Positions 52,940-61,304 of a stretch of 64,000 nt of DNA are shown here, one piece after another. This stretch comes from Bacillota bacterium (GTDB lineage Bacteria > Bacillota > Clostridia > Christensenellales > Christensenellaceae), in the NCBI GenBank assembly GCA_023408315.1, contig JAEYKI010000010.1:1-64000 (forward strand), given 5' to 3'. The notes under the pieces were generated by a model that ran no database searches, was not told where the DNA came from, and saw only the letters and a list, made by a program, of their open reading frames with translations. The translations under genes and the position numbers were made by a program. Position 1 is the stretch's first letter. Each line of letters opens with the position of its first letter.

Positions 52940-54535
52940 ATGCATGCATTGGTAAACACAAAGGCTTACATTGAGAAGTATCTAAAGATACGGGACAAGG
53001 GGGCGCGGATCATACCGCTCAGGTTAAACGCGCCGCAGATGAAGCTGTACAACGCGCTAAAAGCGCAGGCGGAGGCCGGGCTGCCCCAGCGGGCGGTGAT
53101 ATTAAAAGCGCGGCAGATGGGATTCTCCACCCTGACGGAAGCGGTGCTGTTCAAGAACGTCGCCACCGGGCGGAACGTACGGGCCGGGATCGTCGCGCAT
53201 AAGGAGACCGCGACCGCGAACCTGTTCAACATGTCCCGCCTGTTCTACGACAGGCTGCCGCGGGAGGTAAAACCCGCCATCCGCGCGAGCAACGCGAGGG
53301 AGATCGTCTTTAGGGACACGGGGAGTTCCATACGGTGCATGACCGCCGGGGGCGACGGAATCGGGCGAAGCGACACGTTCCAGAAGCTGCACGTATCTGA
53401 ATACGCGTTCTGGCGCGGGGACAAAAAAGCGACGCTGCTGGGGCTGCTGCAATCCGTCCCCAACAGGCCGGAGACTCTCGTTGTGATTGAGAGCACGGCC
53501 AACGGGTGCGACGACTTCAAGGACATTTGGGACAGGGCCTGCCGCGGGGAAAGCGGCTTTGCGCCCGTGTTCTGCGCGTGGTGGGAGCTGCCCGAATACC
53601 GCGCCCGGTACGACGGCTTCCAGCCGGACGACGCGGAGATGGAAATGATCGCCAGCTACGGCCTTGATATGGAGCAGATCGCCTGGCGGCGGTGGTGCAT
53701 CGGCACCAACTGCGGCGGGGACGCGGACCTGTTCCGGCAGGAGTATCCCGGCAACCCGCACGAGGCCTTCATCAGCAGCGGCAGGTGCGTCTTTAGCCAG
53801 GAGGCAATCGCCAGAAGGATATCGGCCCTGCGCCCGCCGGTACGCATCGGGCAGTTCCGGTGGGAGGGGAGCATTGGCGCCAGCGTGTGGGAGGACGATG
53901 CGCGCGGATGCGTCAAAATATACCGCGAAGCGGTGCGCCATCGCCCGTACGTGATGGGTGGGGACACGGCAGGGGACGGCAGCGACTTTTTTGTGGGGCA
54001 GGTGCTGGACAACACGACCGGGGAGCAGGCGGCGGTGCTGCGGATGCACGGGGACGAGGACGAGTTTGCGCAGCAGGCGGCGTGCCTGGGCGCGATGTAC
54101 AACCACGCGCTCATTGGCATTGAGGCGAACTTTTCCACCTTCCCTATCCGCGAGCTGGCGCGGCTTGGGTACGGGTGGCAGTACGTGCGCGAGCACCTGG
54201 ACAGCTACACGGGCAGGACGCAGAAGCGCTGGGGGTTCAAGACCACGGCGGCGACACGGCCGGTCGCGATTGCGGGGCTGATCAGTTTTGCGCGGGAGCA
54301 TATGGATCTGATCCACGACCGGGATACGCTAACGGAGATGATGAGTTTTGTGCGGAACGATGCGGGCAGGCCCGAGGCGGCGCGCGGCGCGCACGACGAC
54401 TGCGTGATGGCTCTCGCGATTGCGCACAAAATACGCGAGCAGCAGAGCTATGAGGATTTGAGGCCGGAGATCAGGGATGAGGAGGAAATTCCGTGGGGCA
54501 GGCAGGTGGAGAAGTTTGTGGGGTGGGGGAGGTAG
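52940..54535 (+). CDS. Phage terminase large subunit
   Basis: A 531-residue packaging motor. The ATPase has a Walker-A-like VILKARQMGFSTLTEAV (about 51-67) and a Walker-B-like LHVSEYAFW. The nuclease domain has GGDTAGDGSDFFVG, GIEANFSTFP and AHDDCVMALAIAH, the RNase H-fold acidic cluster. ATG at 52940 follows AGAGAGGA. It should cut and translocate phage DNA with TerS, yet TerS is 7.4 kb upstream and no portal or capsid gene follows, so the packaging module is a remnant or serves another element. Confidence 0.92.
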   Translation: MHALVNTKAYIEKYLKIRDKGARIIPLRLNAPQMKLYNALKAQAEAGLPQRAVILKARQMGFSTLTEAVLFKNVATGRNVRAGIVAHKETATANLFNMSRLFYDRLPREVKPAIRASNAREIVFRDTGSSIRCMTAGGDGIGRSDTFQKLHVSEYAFWRGDKKATLLGLLQSVPNRPETLVVIESTANGCDDFKDIWDRACRGESGFAPVFCAWWELPEYRARYDGFQPDDAEMEMIASYGLDMEQIAWRRWCIGTNCGGDADLFRQEYPGNPHEAFISSGRCVFSQEAIARRISALRPPVRIGQFRWEGSIGASVWEDDARGCVKIYREAVRHRPYVMGGDTAGDGSDFFVGQVLDNTTGEQAAVLRMHGDEDEFAQQAACLGAMYNHALIGIEANFSTFPIRELARLGYGWQYVREHLDSYTGRTQKRWGFKTTAATRPVAIAGLISFAREHMDLIHDRDTLTEMMSFVRNDAGRPEAARGAHDDCVMALAIAHKIREQQSYEDLRPEIRDEEEIPWGRQVEKFVGWGR

Positions 54536-54640
54536 GGTGAGATTTTTTTACTTATTTTAGAGGATTTTGGGTAAAAGTGAAGAATTATGATAATTAAGAA
54601 GAATACTTTATCTATTAGTAATTTAGAAAGAAGGTTCATT

Positions 54641-56029
54641 ATGAATTATTACGCTGTTAAGACTGGACGTACAGTAGGAGTATTTGATAGTTGGGCAGCA
54701 TGTCAAGAATCAATTAATGGTTTTTCTGGTGCTGTTTATAAGTCATTTAAAACTAAAGAAGAAGCACAAGCATATTTAGATGACGTTGATATTTATCTTG
54801 AAACCATTAAAAAGGATATAGCAGAAGGGTATATAGTTGCATTTTGTGATGGCAGCTTTAATGATGAAAAAGATCGTTATTCATTCGGGGTTTTAGTTGT
54901 TGATCCTGATTTGCATGAACATGAAATTTGTGGTTCAGCTCAAAATATAAAATATAAAGGAACACAAAACATTATTGGCGAGATTATGGGCGCAATTAAC
55001 GCAATGGATTGGGCAATATCGAATAAATTTGATAAAATTAAAATATATCATGATTATGAAGGATTAAGTAAATGGTTATCTGGTGAATGGGAAGCTAAGA
55101 GTGAAGCAGCCAAAATGTTTGTAGCCATATACAAAAGCAAATTTGTGGATTTGTTGCAAGTTGAATTTGTAAAAGTTAAAGGACATAGTAACAATAAATA
55201 TAATGATAAGGCAGATGAACTAGCCAAAAGAGCCTTATCGGATAATGCTAGGGTACCAATCCAAGGTGATAGTTGGTTTTCTATACTATATTTTAGGCCC
55301 GATGAATTACAAGCAATAATAGATTTAATTACAGCGGATTTTCCTGAACTTACAATTGAAAAAAATGAGCAGGTTAACTCAATAGTATATAAATTACATC
55401 TTGATCACAACAGGCTAACTGTTACGTTATTTAAAAGTGCAAATAGGAAATTGTTAGTGCAAGGAGCTAACACAATTGTTTTTCAAATTTTCATTACTTA
55501 TGTTAATGAATTAATAGGCGTAAAAGCAGACCGTATAATTGGTGATGCATACAGAAAAAGTATTGATTCTAAGAAAATTGATGAAGGACTACAAGATATT
55601 TGCCCAACTTTCCCTGCAGATTACCCGGAAAATATTAAACGCCTAATTAGACAATCAATTATTAATTTAAGTTATTATGTAGAATGTGAAGATTATTCCC
55701 AATATGTTTTTCCTGCTTTAAGAGCGCTCGAAGGCCATATGAAATATTTGTTTAATACTTCTGGTGTCCAAATTAAATCTAAAAATGGTTTTTGCAATTT
55801 CCAAAAAGATGTTACTACAGGGTTATATTATTTGCCTCAAACCGTGATTTCTGATATAGTTATTAGACAGAAGTTAGAACGTTACTACAATTATTATAAT
55901 ACAATAAGGCATACAATATTTCATTTTGGGGATATTATAGGAAATACAGACTCTACACGACTGATTGAAAGTAAAAGTGAAGCGGATGGATATATAAATA
56001 GTTGTTTAGGTTATATATGTGAAGAATGA
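54641..56029 (+). CDS. RNase H1 fused to RnlA-type HEPN toxin
   Basis: A 462-residue fusion. Residues 1-46 are a viroplasmin/RNase H1 N-terminal domain (YYAVKTGRTVGVFDSW, FSGAVYKSFKTKEEAQAYL). Residues about 63-200 are RNase H with all acidic residues: D70, E114, D138 and D189. Residues about 215-462 resemble E. coli RnlA (RNase LS): IVYKLHLDHNRLTVTLF, then FPALRALEGHMKYL and the HEPN motif R423-x4-H428 in RHTIFH. E. coli RnlA cleaves mRNA, acts against T4 lacking dmd, and is stimulated by RNase HI. ATG at 54641 follows AGAAGG. The gene is strongly AT-rich. Confidence 0.85.
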   Translation: MNYYAVKTGRTVGVFDSWAACQESINGFSGAVYKSFKTKEEAQAYLDDVDIYLETIKKDIAEGYIVAFCDGSFNDEKDRYSFGVLVVDPDLHEHEICGSAQNIKYKGTQNIIGEIMGAINAMDWAISNKFDKIKIYHDYEGLSKWLSGEWEAKSEAAKMFVAIYKSKFVDLLQVEFVKVKGHSNNKYNDKADELAKRALSDNARVPIQGDSWFSILYFRPDELQAIIDLITADFPELTIEKNEQVNSIVYKLHLDHNRLTVTLFKSANRKLLVQGANTIVFQIFITYVNELIGVKADRIIGDAYRKSIDSKKIDEGLQDICPTFPADYPENIKRLIRQSIINLSYYVECEDYSQYVFPALRALEGHMKYLFNTSGVQIKSKNGFCNFQKDVTTGLYYLPQTVISDIVIRQKLERYYNYYNTIRHTIFHFGDIIGNTDSTRLIESKSEADGYINSCLGYICEE

Positions 56030-56039
56030 AGCGAGTTTT

Positions 56040-56396
56040 ATGAATAAACAATATGTAGTAAAACAATTGAATAGTAATCAAATTTACCTAATATGCATGG
56101 ATTATGATAGTATTCTAAACTATATCGATGAAATAGAGGATGAGAGTTTACTAAAATCTAATTCAGGTGAGATAATTATTGATCAATTACTTGTAGCGGG
56201 AAATGGAAAAAATAGATTCATTTCTTGTCAGTTTAATTATGGCAAAATTGAACTTGGAACAGCAAAAAATATAGAAGGAATTTACGATTATAGAAGGATT
56301 ACAGTAGAATTATTAAAAGAGTATCAGAATGAATTAAAATATTCGATATTAACAGATAGTCAATTAAGGCAAATCCATGAGGGGCATATTATTTAA
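56040..56396 (+). CDS. RnlB-like antitoxin
   Basis: A 118-residue protein whose centre, SGEIIIDQLLVAGNGKNRFI then FNYGKIELGTAKNI, follows the pattern of E. coli RnlB (TGEILFDLL..NRF..MKYGRIMLDTAKII as I recall it), and whose end (SILTDSQLRQI) also fits. RnlB binds and blocks RnlA. It starts 11 bases after the toxin gene at ATG 56040; an upstream GTG at 56019 overlapping the toxin stop is the alternative. The stop TAA overlaps the next ATG by one base. Confidence 0.8.
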   Translation: MNKQYVVKQLNSNQIYLICMDYDSILNYIDEIEDESLLKSNSGEIIIDQLLVAGNGKNRFISCQFNYGKIELGTAKNIEGIYDYRRITVELLKEYQNELKYSILTDSQLRQIHEGHII

Positions 56397-57673
56397 TGAA
56401 TGAAACTCAGTTGCAAAATGCAAGGCAACTTGAGGATGACGGAAAATGGGCTGATGCCGCCGACCAATATATTGAAATAATAAATGCTTCACCATCATCC
56501 TCACTTTATGAACGAGTAGCTTGGTGCTTGTCTCGTGCAGGTAATTATCACAAATCAATTGAATACTTGAATAAATTGCATGAGATTGAACCAAACTCTG
56601 CTAAGTGGCTCTACATGATAGGGTATCAATACTATTGCCAAAAAGACTGGGGACAAGCAATTGGATGGTTTGAAAAGGCATTAGAGAAATATCCAGATTA
56701 TTTTGTTGTAAAATATCGATTAGCATATGCTTATATTCAAAGCGCAGGTACCTATAAGCAACTAACAAAAGCAGAATATTGGAAGGCGTTAGATCAGCTT
56801 AAAGGTTGTCATGGCTTATGGGAAACATTCAGTGTTGAAAAAAAGCAGAAGGAACGAAGTACATATTTCGATATTAATTTTTTACATGGTAAAGTTTTAA
56901 TGGGCTTACCCAAACATCATAATGAAGCAATAAACCGATTTCAAACCGCATTAGAAATTAAACCGACAGATGAATTTGCCAAATATAATTTAGCCAAAAC
57001 ATATTATCTAACTGGTGATTACGAAAAAGCAAAACATAATATTCCTTTAAATAACCAATATTATACTATTGAATTGGCCGCGTATACAGATGCTAAATTA
57101 GAAGAATATCCTAAAGCAATAAAAGCTATAAATAATTTATTACAAAGAAGAACCAAAGATTATTTATATAACTTTTTAGCAGAAATATATTTATTAATTA
57201 ACAATTTAGAAGAAGCCTACAAAATGACACAAAAAGCTATTTCACTTGGTAAGAACAATCATAAAAATTATTACACCCTAGCTAAAATATACATTGAATA
57301 TGGGTTGTTAAATAAGGCTATTGAATGCATAGATAAAGCTATAAATCTAAAATTTATAAAATATAATGCAGATTACGAAGAGTGTAATAAGTTACGTGAG
57401 ACAATTTTATTAAAAATAACTGTAGACTACCAAGATGATGATATTTTATTAAAAAAACTAAATTTGATGAACTCACTACAAGTTCAACAGGGGACTATAT
57501 GTCGATATAACTCTGAGAAAGGTTTTGGCTTTATAAAGAATCAAACAAAAGATGTTTTCTTTCACATATCAAATTGTAAATATAAAGGTGTGTCTGTTGG
57601 CGACCGCGTACAGTATAAAATCGTTACTACAGATAAAGGTATTCAGGCCATCGACTTATACCAATTGCAATAA
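56396..57673 (+). CDS. TPR protein with C-terminal cold-shock domain
   Basis: A 425-residue protein. About ten TPR-type helical repeats fill residues 1-350 (for example AIGWFEKALEKYPDYFVVKYRLAYAY and AIECIDKAINLKF). Residues 362-425 are a cold-shock domain with RNP1 KGFGFI and RNP2 VFFHIS. Its ATG overlaps the RnlB stop (TAATG), so it is translationally coupled and belongs to the toxin-antitoxin operon. TPRs bind proteins and the CSD binds RNA or ssDNA, so it could sense RNA or deliver it to the toxin; that is inference. Followed by a terminator. Confidence 0.8.
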   Translation: MNETQLQNARQLEDDGKWADAADQYIEIINASPSSSLYERVAWCLSRAGNYHKSIEYLNKLHEIEPNSAKWLYMIGYQYYCQKDWGQAIGWFEKALEKYPDYFVVKYRLAYAYIQSAGTYKQLTKAEYWKALDQLKGCHGLWETFSVEKKQKERSTYFDINFLHGKVLMGLPKHHNEAINRFQTALEIKPTDEFAKYNLAKTYYLTGDYEKAKHNIPLNNQYYTIELAAYTDAKLEEYPKAIKAINNLLQRRTKDYLYNFLAEIYLLINNLEEAYKMTQKAISLGKNNHKNYYTLAKIYIEYGLLNKAIECIDKAINLKFIKYNADYEECNKLRETILLKITVDYQDDDILLKKLNLMNSLQVQQGTICRYNSEKGFGFIKNQTKDVFFHISNCKYKGVSVGDRVQYKIVTTDKGIQAIDLYQLQ

Positions 57674-57711
57674 AAATCCGTACAAATTGTAATACGCACA
57701 CATACAGTTTG

Positions 57712-57736
57712 AAAAGGGCACTTACAGCCCTTTTTT
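57712..57736 (+). terminator. Terminator of the RnlA/RnlB operon
   Basis: AAAAGGGC pairs with GCCCTTTT around a seven-base loop, followed by T. Confidence 0.85.
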
Positions 57737-58113
57737 ATTGCCCAAGCAGCGGGGTGCGCGCACGGAGAAAACAATCCTCAGTCAGCTTGCGCTGACAGCT
57801 CCTTTGCCAAAGGAGCCTTTTTTATTTGGCGCGGGATACACGGAGCGATGAGGCCATCGCTCCCCGCAAAAGGGTGCATCTCCGCCTGCGGAGGCGGAGA
57901 GCCTGCGTTGGGCAGAGCGCCTCAATCTTACATATAAATCTAAAAATCAACAAAATACGCACACATCCATGCGCCGCCGCATATAGTATATATGATTCTT
58001 GAATCATGGCTTTTTACGCGGTTGTTTTGTCCGCGCAGATTGGTTTTTTAACTGGCGCGGGTTTTGGCGCTTGATTCCGGGCCCGCGTTAACTAACAGAA
58101 GCGAGGTAATAAT
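57737..58113. repeat. Gene-free stretch with dispersed repeats
   Basis: It contains the 47-base element (57771-57817) also found at 52627-52673 and a variant of the GGAGCGATG palindrome (57842-57868). The island is thus bracketed by the same repeat types on both sides. The remainder to 58113 shows only the ribosome site GCGAGG for the next gene. Confidence 0.65.
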
Positions 58114-58458
58114 ATGATTTCAGATAAATCTGAATTTTTTGATATCCTCAGGCGTGCTGCCCGCGATTGCGGCGAGAGCAGGGAATCGCAGTGCGGTTGC
58201 GGCCTTTATGAAGCATACGGGCGGTTTCGTTTTGAGCCGTGCGGCGACAACGGTTACGGGCACTTTACGTTTGAACCCGGCGGTGGATTTGGGCAGGGCA
58301 GCGAAAGCTTTGCGGGATTCGGTCTGCGGGATTATGACCCGAACTGCCGGAGAAGAAACGACGATTGCGCGCCCGGCGAAGGTTCAGGCTCGGGAGACAA
58401 CGGGTTTGGATCGTGGTGGATTATCATTCTGCTTTTGCTGTGCATGAATTCGAAATGA
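58114..58458 (+). CDS. Gly-rich tail-anchored small protein
   Basis: A 114-residue protein: an acidic N-terminus with CGCG, Gly/Phe/Glu-rich middle with repeated FRFEPCGDNGYGHFTFEPGG pattern, and a C-terminal helix WWIIILLLLCMNSK. The tail should insert in a membrane with the Gly-rich part in the cytoplasm. GCGAGG precedes the ATG. It is followed nine bases later by a similar protein. Layout recalls YjcZ-type sporulation proteins, which is only a resemblance. Confidence 0.6.
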   Translation: MISDKSEFFDILRRAARDCGESRESQCGCGLYEAYGRFRFEPCGDNGYGHFTFEPGGGFGQGSESFAGFGLRDYDPNCRRRNDDCAPGEGSGSGDNGFGSWWIIILLLLCMNSK

Positions 58459-58467
58459 GGCGCTGGC

Positions 58468-58734
58468 ATGTGGAGTTCTGTCAACTGTTCAGGCAGCCGC
58501 AGCCGCTGCGGAGGAAACGGCAGCTTTGAAGGATTCGGGCGGTTCCGCTTTATACCGATTCCGCCGTGCGACCCAGATGGCTTTGGACGTGGCCCGTGGC
58601 CTTGGGAAAGCGGCGGCGTGCAGTGCCCGCCAGGCGGGCTTTTTCCGCCCGTGATGAGGCAGGCCGCGCGGGGAAACGGCTTTGTTAGCGATTTGATTGT
58701 TATTCTGCTGGCGTTTGGCGTGGTTCGCCTGTGA
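58468..58734 (+). CDS. Gly-rich tail-anchored small protein, second of pair
   Basis: An 88-residue protein with CSGSRSRCGGNGSFEGFGRF at the start, a Pro/Gly-rich middle and a C-terminal helix VSDLIVILLAFGVVRL. It shares the FGRFRF motif and tail helix with its upstream neighbour, and they are cotranscribed with a nine-base gap. TGAGGCG precedes the ATG. Function unknown. Confidence 0.6.
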   Translation: MWSSVNCSGSRSRCGGNGSFEGFGRFRFIPIPPCDPDGFGRGPWPWESGGVQCPPGGLFPPVMRQAARGNGFVSDLIVILLAFGVVRL

Positions 58735-58758
58735 ATAAAAAGAAATAAGGACGATAAA

Positions 58759-58782
58759 AACGGCCCCCTTCAGGGGACCGTT
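58759..58782 (-). terminator. Terminator overlapping the HAD gene stop codon
   Basis: AACGG-CCCC pairs with GGGG-CCGTT around TTCA, and the HAD stop codon lies inside the stem. The T-run is on the minus strand. Confidence 0.75.
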
Positions 58783-59408
58783 CGGCATTCATCCAACAAT
58801 TCTATAATTTGTTGCGGGCGGGTTAAAAAATACTGCGCATCAATGCCTTCCCGTGTTTCCGCACCCCATAGCGCCAGCGCAAAATGCACGCCCGCGCTTT
58901 TTGCGCATAAAAAATCGTTCTTTGTATCGCCTATATAGAGCGTCTCCTGCGGCCTTGCGTTTGCCTGCTTAAAGAAGAGAAGCAGGGGGTCCGGGTCGGG
59001 CTTGTAGCGCTCGGTATCGTCCGCGCAGACGATGCAGTCAAAACGGGAAGCAATGCGGGCAAAGGTAACGTCGCCGTCCAGCTCCCTTTTATTCCGGGCG
59101 GTGGCAATGCCCAGAATTGCGTTTTTTTGCTTGATGGACGCAAGCGTTTCTTCCACGCCGCTGTAAATATTCACCTGCGTGAACGCCTGCAATACCTTGG
59201 AGTGGTATTTGGCCAGCGCGTCCGGGATATCTGTGAACCCAAAAACCTCCAGGGCTTTCAGGGTGGGGTACCGCATGCCGTGCGCCAGTTCTCCGGCGCT
59301 CACGGTTTTGCCCAGTTCCTCCAATATTACCTGACGGTATGCTGCTTTTGCGCAGTGCGTGCTGTCTACCAGCGTGCCGTCTACATCAAACACTATATTT
59401 TTATACAT
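58770..59408 (-). CDS. HAD-superfamily phosphatase (PGP/PpaX-like)
   Basis: A 212-residue enzyme with motif I FDVDGTLVDS (nucleophile Asp), motif II in GIATARN, motif III Lys in YKPDPDPL, and motif IV IGDTKNDFLCAKSAG. The cap is of the small alpha-helical type (IA). It dephosphorylates a small metabolite such as phosphoglycolate, or pyrophosphate. TGAGGCG precedes the ATG. It is convergent with the Gly-rich pair. Confidence 0.9.
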   Translation of the reverse strand: MYKNIVFDVDGTLVDSTHCAKAAYRQVILEELGKTVSAGELAHGMRYPTLKALEVFGFTDIPDALAKYHSKVLQAFTQVNIYSGVEETLASIKQKNAILGIATARNKRELDGDVTFARIASRFDCIVCADDTERYKPDPDPLLLFFKQANARPQETLYIGDTKNDFLCAKSAGVHFALALWGAETREGIDAQYFLTRPQQIIELLDECRTVP

Positions 59409-59529
59409 GACGCCTCAACATAAAAAGAATTTCCCCTGCAATTGTAATACAACGCGCGGGGCATTGCAAGGCGCAATGCGGGCGGGCGCGGCTTTTGACG
59501 GATATTCAAATATTTTCGGGTTTGGCGCG

Positions 59530-59558
59530 GTGACAAAAACCGCGGCGGATGGTATGAT
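59530..59558 (+). promoter_or_regulatory. Promoter of the formate/nitrite channel gene
   Basis: GTGACA (59530-59535), 17-base spacer, TATGAT (59553-59558), 30 bases before the start codon. Confidence 0.55.
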
Positions 59559-59587
59559 AGATAGCATTAACCTGATTGGAGGCAACC

Positions 59588-60448
59588 ATGGAGAAAGCGT
59601 TCTTGACCCCGGCGGAGATTGCGCGGAGTTATATGGAGATTGGGTACAACAAAACAAAATTACCCGCGCTAAAAATGTTTATACTGGGTATTGCGGCGGG
59701 CGCGTTTATTGCGTTTGCAGCCGCGGGCGCAAACACGGCGGTGCATACCATTGATTCCGCCGGGCTGGCGAAAGCGCTTGCGGGGACCATTTTTACAGCG
59801 GGGTTGATTATGGTTACGGTTGCCGGGGCGGAGCTGTTTACAGGCAACTGCTTGATTATGCTCTCCTGCCTGGAACGCAGGGCTTCCTGGGGCGGCATGT
59901 TTAAAAACTGGCTGTTTGTATACCTTGGCAATTTTGCGGGCGCGCTTCTGATTGTTTTTTTGGTACAGCAGGCAGGGCAGCAGGACCTTTCTGGCGGCAT
60001 GCTGGGGGGATTCGCCATTGAGGTGGCGGCAAACAAGGCGGCGCTGCCGTTTGGCAACGCGTTTTTTTTAGGAATACTCTGCAACTGGCTGGTGTGCATT
60101 GCGGTGTGGATGGCCGCGGGGGCGAGGGATATAGCGGGAAAGATACTGGCGGTGTTTTTTCCCATCTGGCTGTTTATTGCCTCCGGGTATGAGCACAGCA
60201 TTGCGAACATGTATTTTATTCCCGCGGGCATACTGGCAAAGGCAAACCCAGCGTATGTAAATGCGGCGCTTTCTATGGGGGTGGCGCAGGACAAAATAGA
60301 CGCGCTGAACTGGGGCGGCTTTTTTGCGGGCAACCTGCTGCCCGTAACGCTGGGCAACATTACGGGCGGCGTTATTTTTGTGGTTTTGGTATACTGGATT
60401 AGTTACCTGCGGAAAAATAAACGGGCGCGGCAGGCCGGGGAAGAATAA
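59588..60448 (+). CDS. Formate/nitrite transporter family channel
   Basis: A 286-residue membrane protein with six helices. AGAELFTGNCLIM (about 80-92) and the second half with GNAFFLGILCNWLVCIAVWMA carry the family signatures lining the pore, and GNLLPVTLGNITGG is the conserved end motif. Such pentameric channels carry formate, nitrite or hydrosulfide. Formate is likely in a fermenter but cannot be proved here. ATG at 59588 follows TTGGAGG. Confidence 0.92.
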   Translation: MEKAFLTPAEIARSYMEIGYNKTKLPALKMFILGIAAGAFIAFAAAGANTAVHTIDSAGLAKALAGTIFTAGLIMVTVAGAELFTGNCLIMLSCLERRASWGGMFKNWLFVYLGNFAGALLIVFLVQQAGQQDLSGGMLGGFAIEVAANKAALPFGNAFFLGILCNWLVCIAVWMAAGARDIAGKILAVFFPIWLFIASGYEHSIANMYFIPAGILAKANPAYVNAALSMGVAQDKIDALNWGGFFAGNLLPVTLGNITGGVIFVVLVYWISYLRKNKRARQAGEE

Positions 60449-60528
60449 ACCATGGTTGCGCATATATGAATTTTGGGAGATAATGGAGAATAGCTAAAAT
60501 AAACCCGGAGGTATGCAGAGAGGCTTGT

Positions 60529-61134
60529 ATGAACAGAGTGATTTGCGTATACAGTTCCAGCAGCAATTTGGTGGACAAGAAGTATTTTGACATGGCGGAA
60601 GAGCTGGGGACAGCGATTGCCAAAAGCGGAGACATATTTTTATACGGCGGCGGCGTGATTGGCCTGATGGGCGCATCAGCAAAGGCGGCGCGCGCGGCAG
60701 GCGGGCGGGTGATTGGCGTGATACCCGAGCGGCTGAACATTAAGGGCGTTGTATACGAGTGCTGCGACGAGCTGATTGAGGCCCCCGGCCTGCGGGAGAG
60801 GAAATCTGTGATGGACAGCCGCTCCGACGCGTTTATCGCCCTGCCCGGCGGCTTTGGGACGCTGGAAGAACTGATGGAAATGATTACGCTAAAGCAGCTT
60901 AAATACCACGCCAAGCCCATTGTGATATTAAACGCAGGCGGTTTTTACGACCATCTGGTAGAGCTGTTTGACACATTTGTCCAAAACAATTTTGTGCACG
61001 GGGAATACAGAGACCTGTATTTTATTACGGAGAACGTGGAAGAAGCCATCAGGTACATTGACGGGTATGTGCCGCAACAGTATGAGGACAAATGGGTGAC
61101 AACCAGGAAAACGGAAGAATTTTTGGAAGATTGA
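60529..61134 (+). CDS. LOG-family nucleotide 5'-monophosphate nucleosidase (TIGR00730)
   Basis: A 201-residue Rossmann-like protein with LYGGGVIGLMGASAKAA and the signature PGGFGTLEELMEM (about 107-119). The family cleaves the N-glycosidic bond of nucleoside monophosphates, including cytokinin precursors, and is often misannotated as lysine decarboxylase. GGAGG lies upstream. It ends three bases before a truncated lipoprotein reading frame. Confidence 0.9.
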   Translation: MNRVICVYSSSSNLVDKKYFDMAEELGTAIAKSGDIFLYGGGVIGLMGASAKAARAAGGRVIGVIPERLNIKGVVYECCDELIEAPGLRERKSVMDSRSDAFIALPGGFGTLEELMEMITLKQLKYHAKPIVILNAGGFYDHLVELFDTFVQNNFVHGEYRDLYFITENVEEAIRYIDGYVPQQYEDKWVTTRKTEEFLED

Positions 61135-61136
61135 GT

Positions 61137-61304
61137 ATGAAGCAAACAGGCATTGGCGTTGCCGGAGTTTTGTTGAGCGTTTTGTTACTGGCCGGATGCA
61201 CCGGATCTGGCGGCAAGGCGGCTACCAGAGCTTTAGTTTTGCTTTTTTATACAGCCGCCGGAACTCCTTGCGCTCCTCTGTGGGAACAATGGGCATGCCG
61301 TTGA
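61137..61304 (+). pseudogene. Truncated lipoprotein gene (signal peptide only)
   Basis: The ATG at 61137 starts MKQTGIGVAGVLLSVLLLAG, followed by Cys: a complete lipobox. After TGSGGKAATR the frame runs into the end of the opposing phospholipase-like gene (from 61222) and stops at 61304. Only the export signal survives, so this is the 5' stump of a lipoprotein cut by a rearrangement, or an accidental small gene. Confidence 0.5.

Noticed and set aside
53102..54316. 404-codon antisense frame over terL
   Set aside because: No ribosome site; terL motifs on the plus strand are unambiguous.
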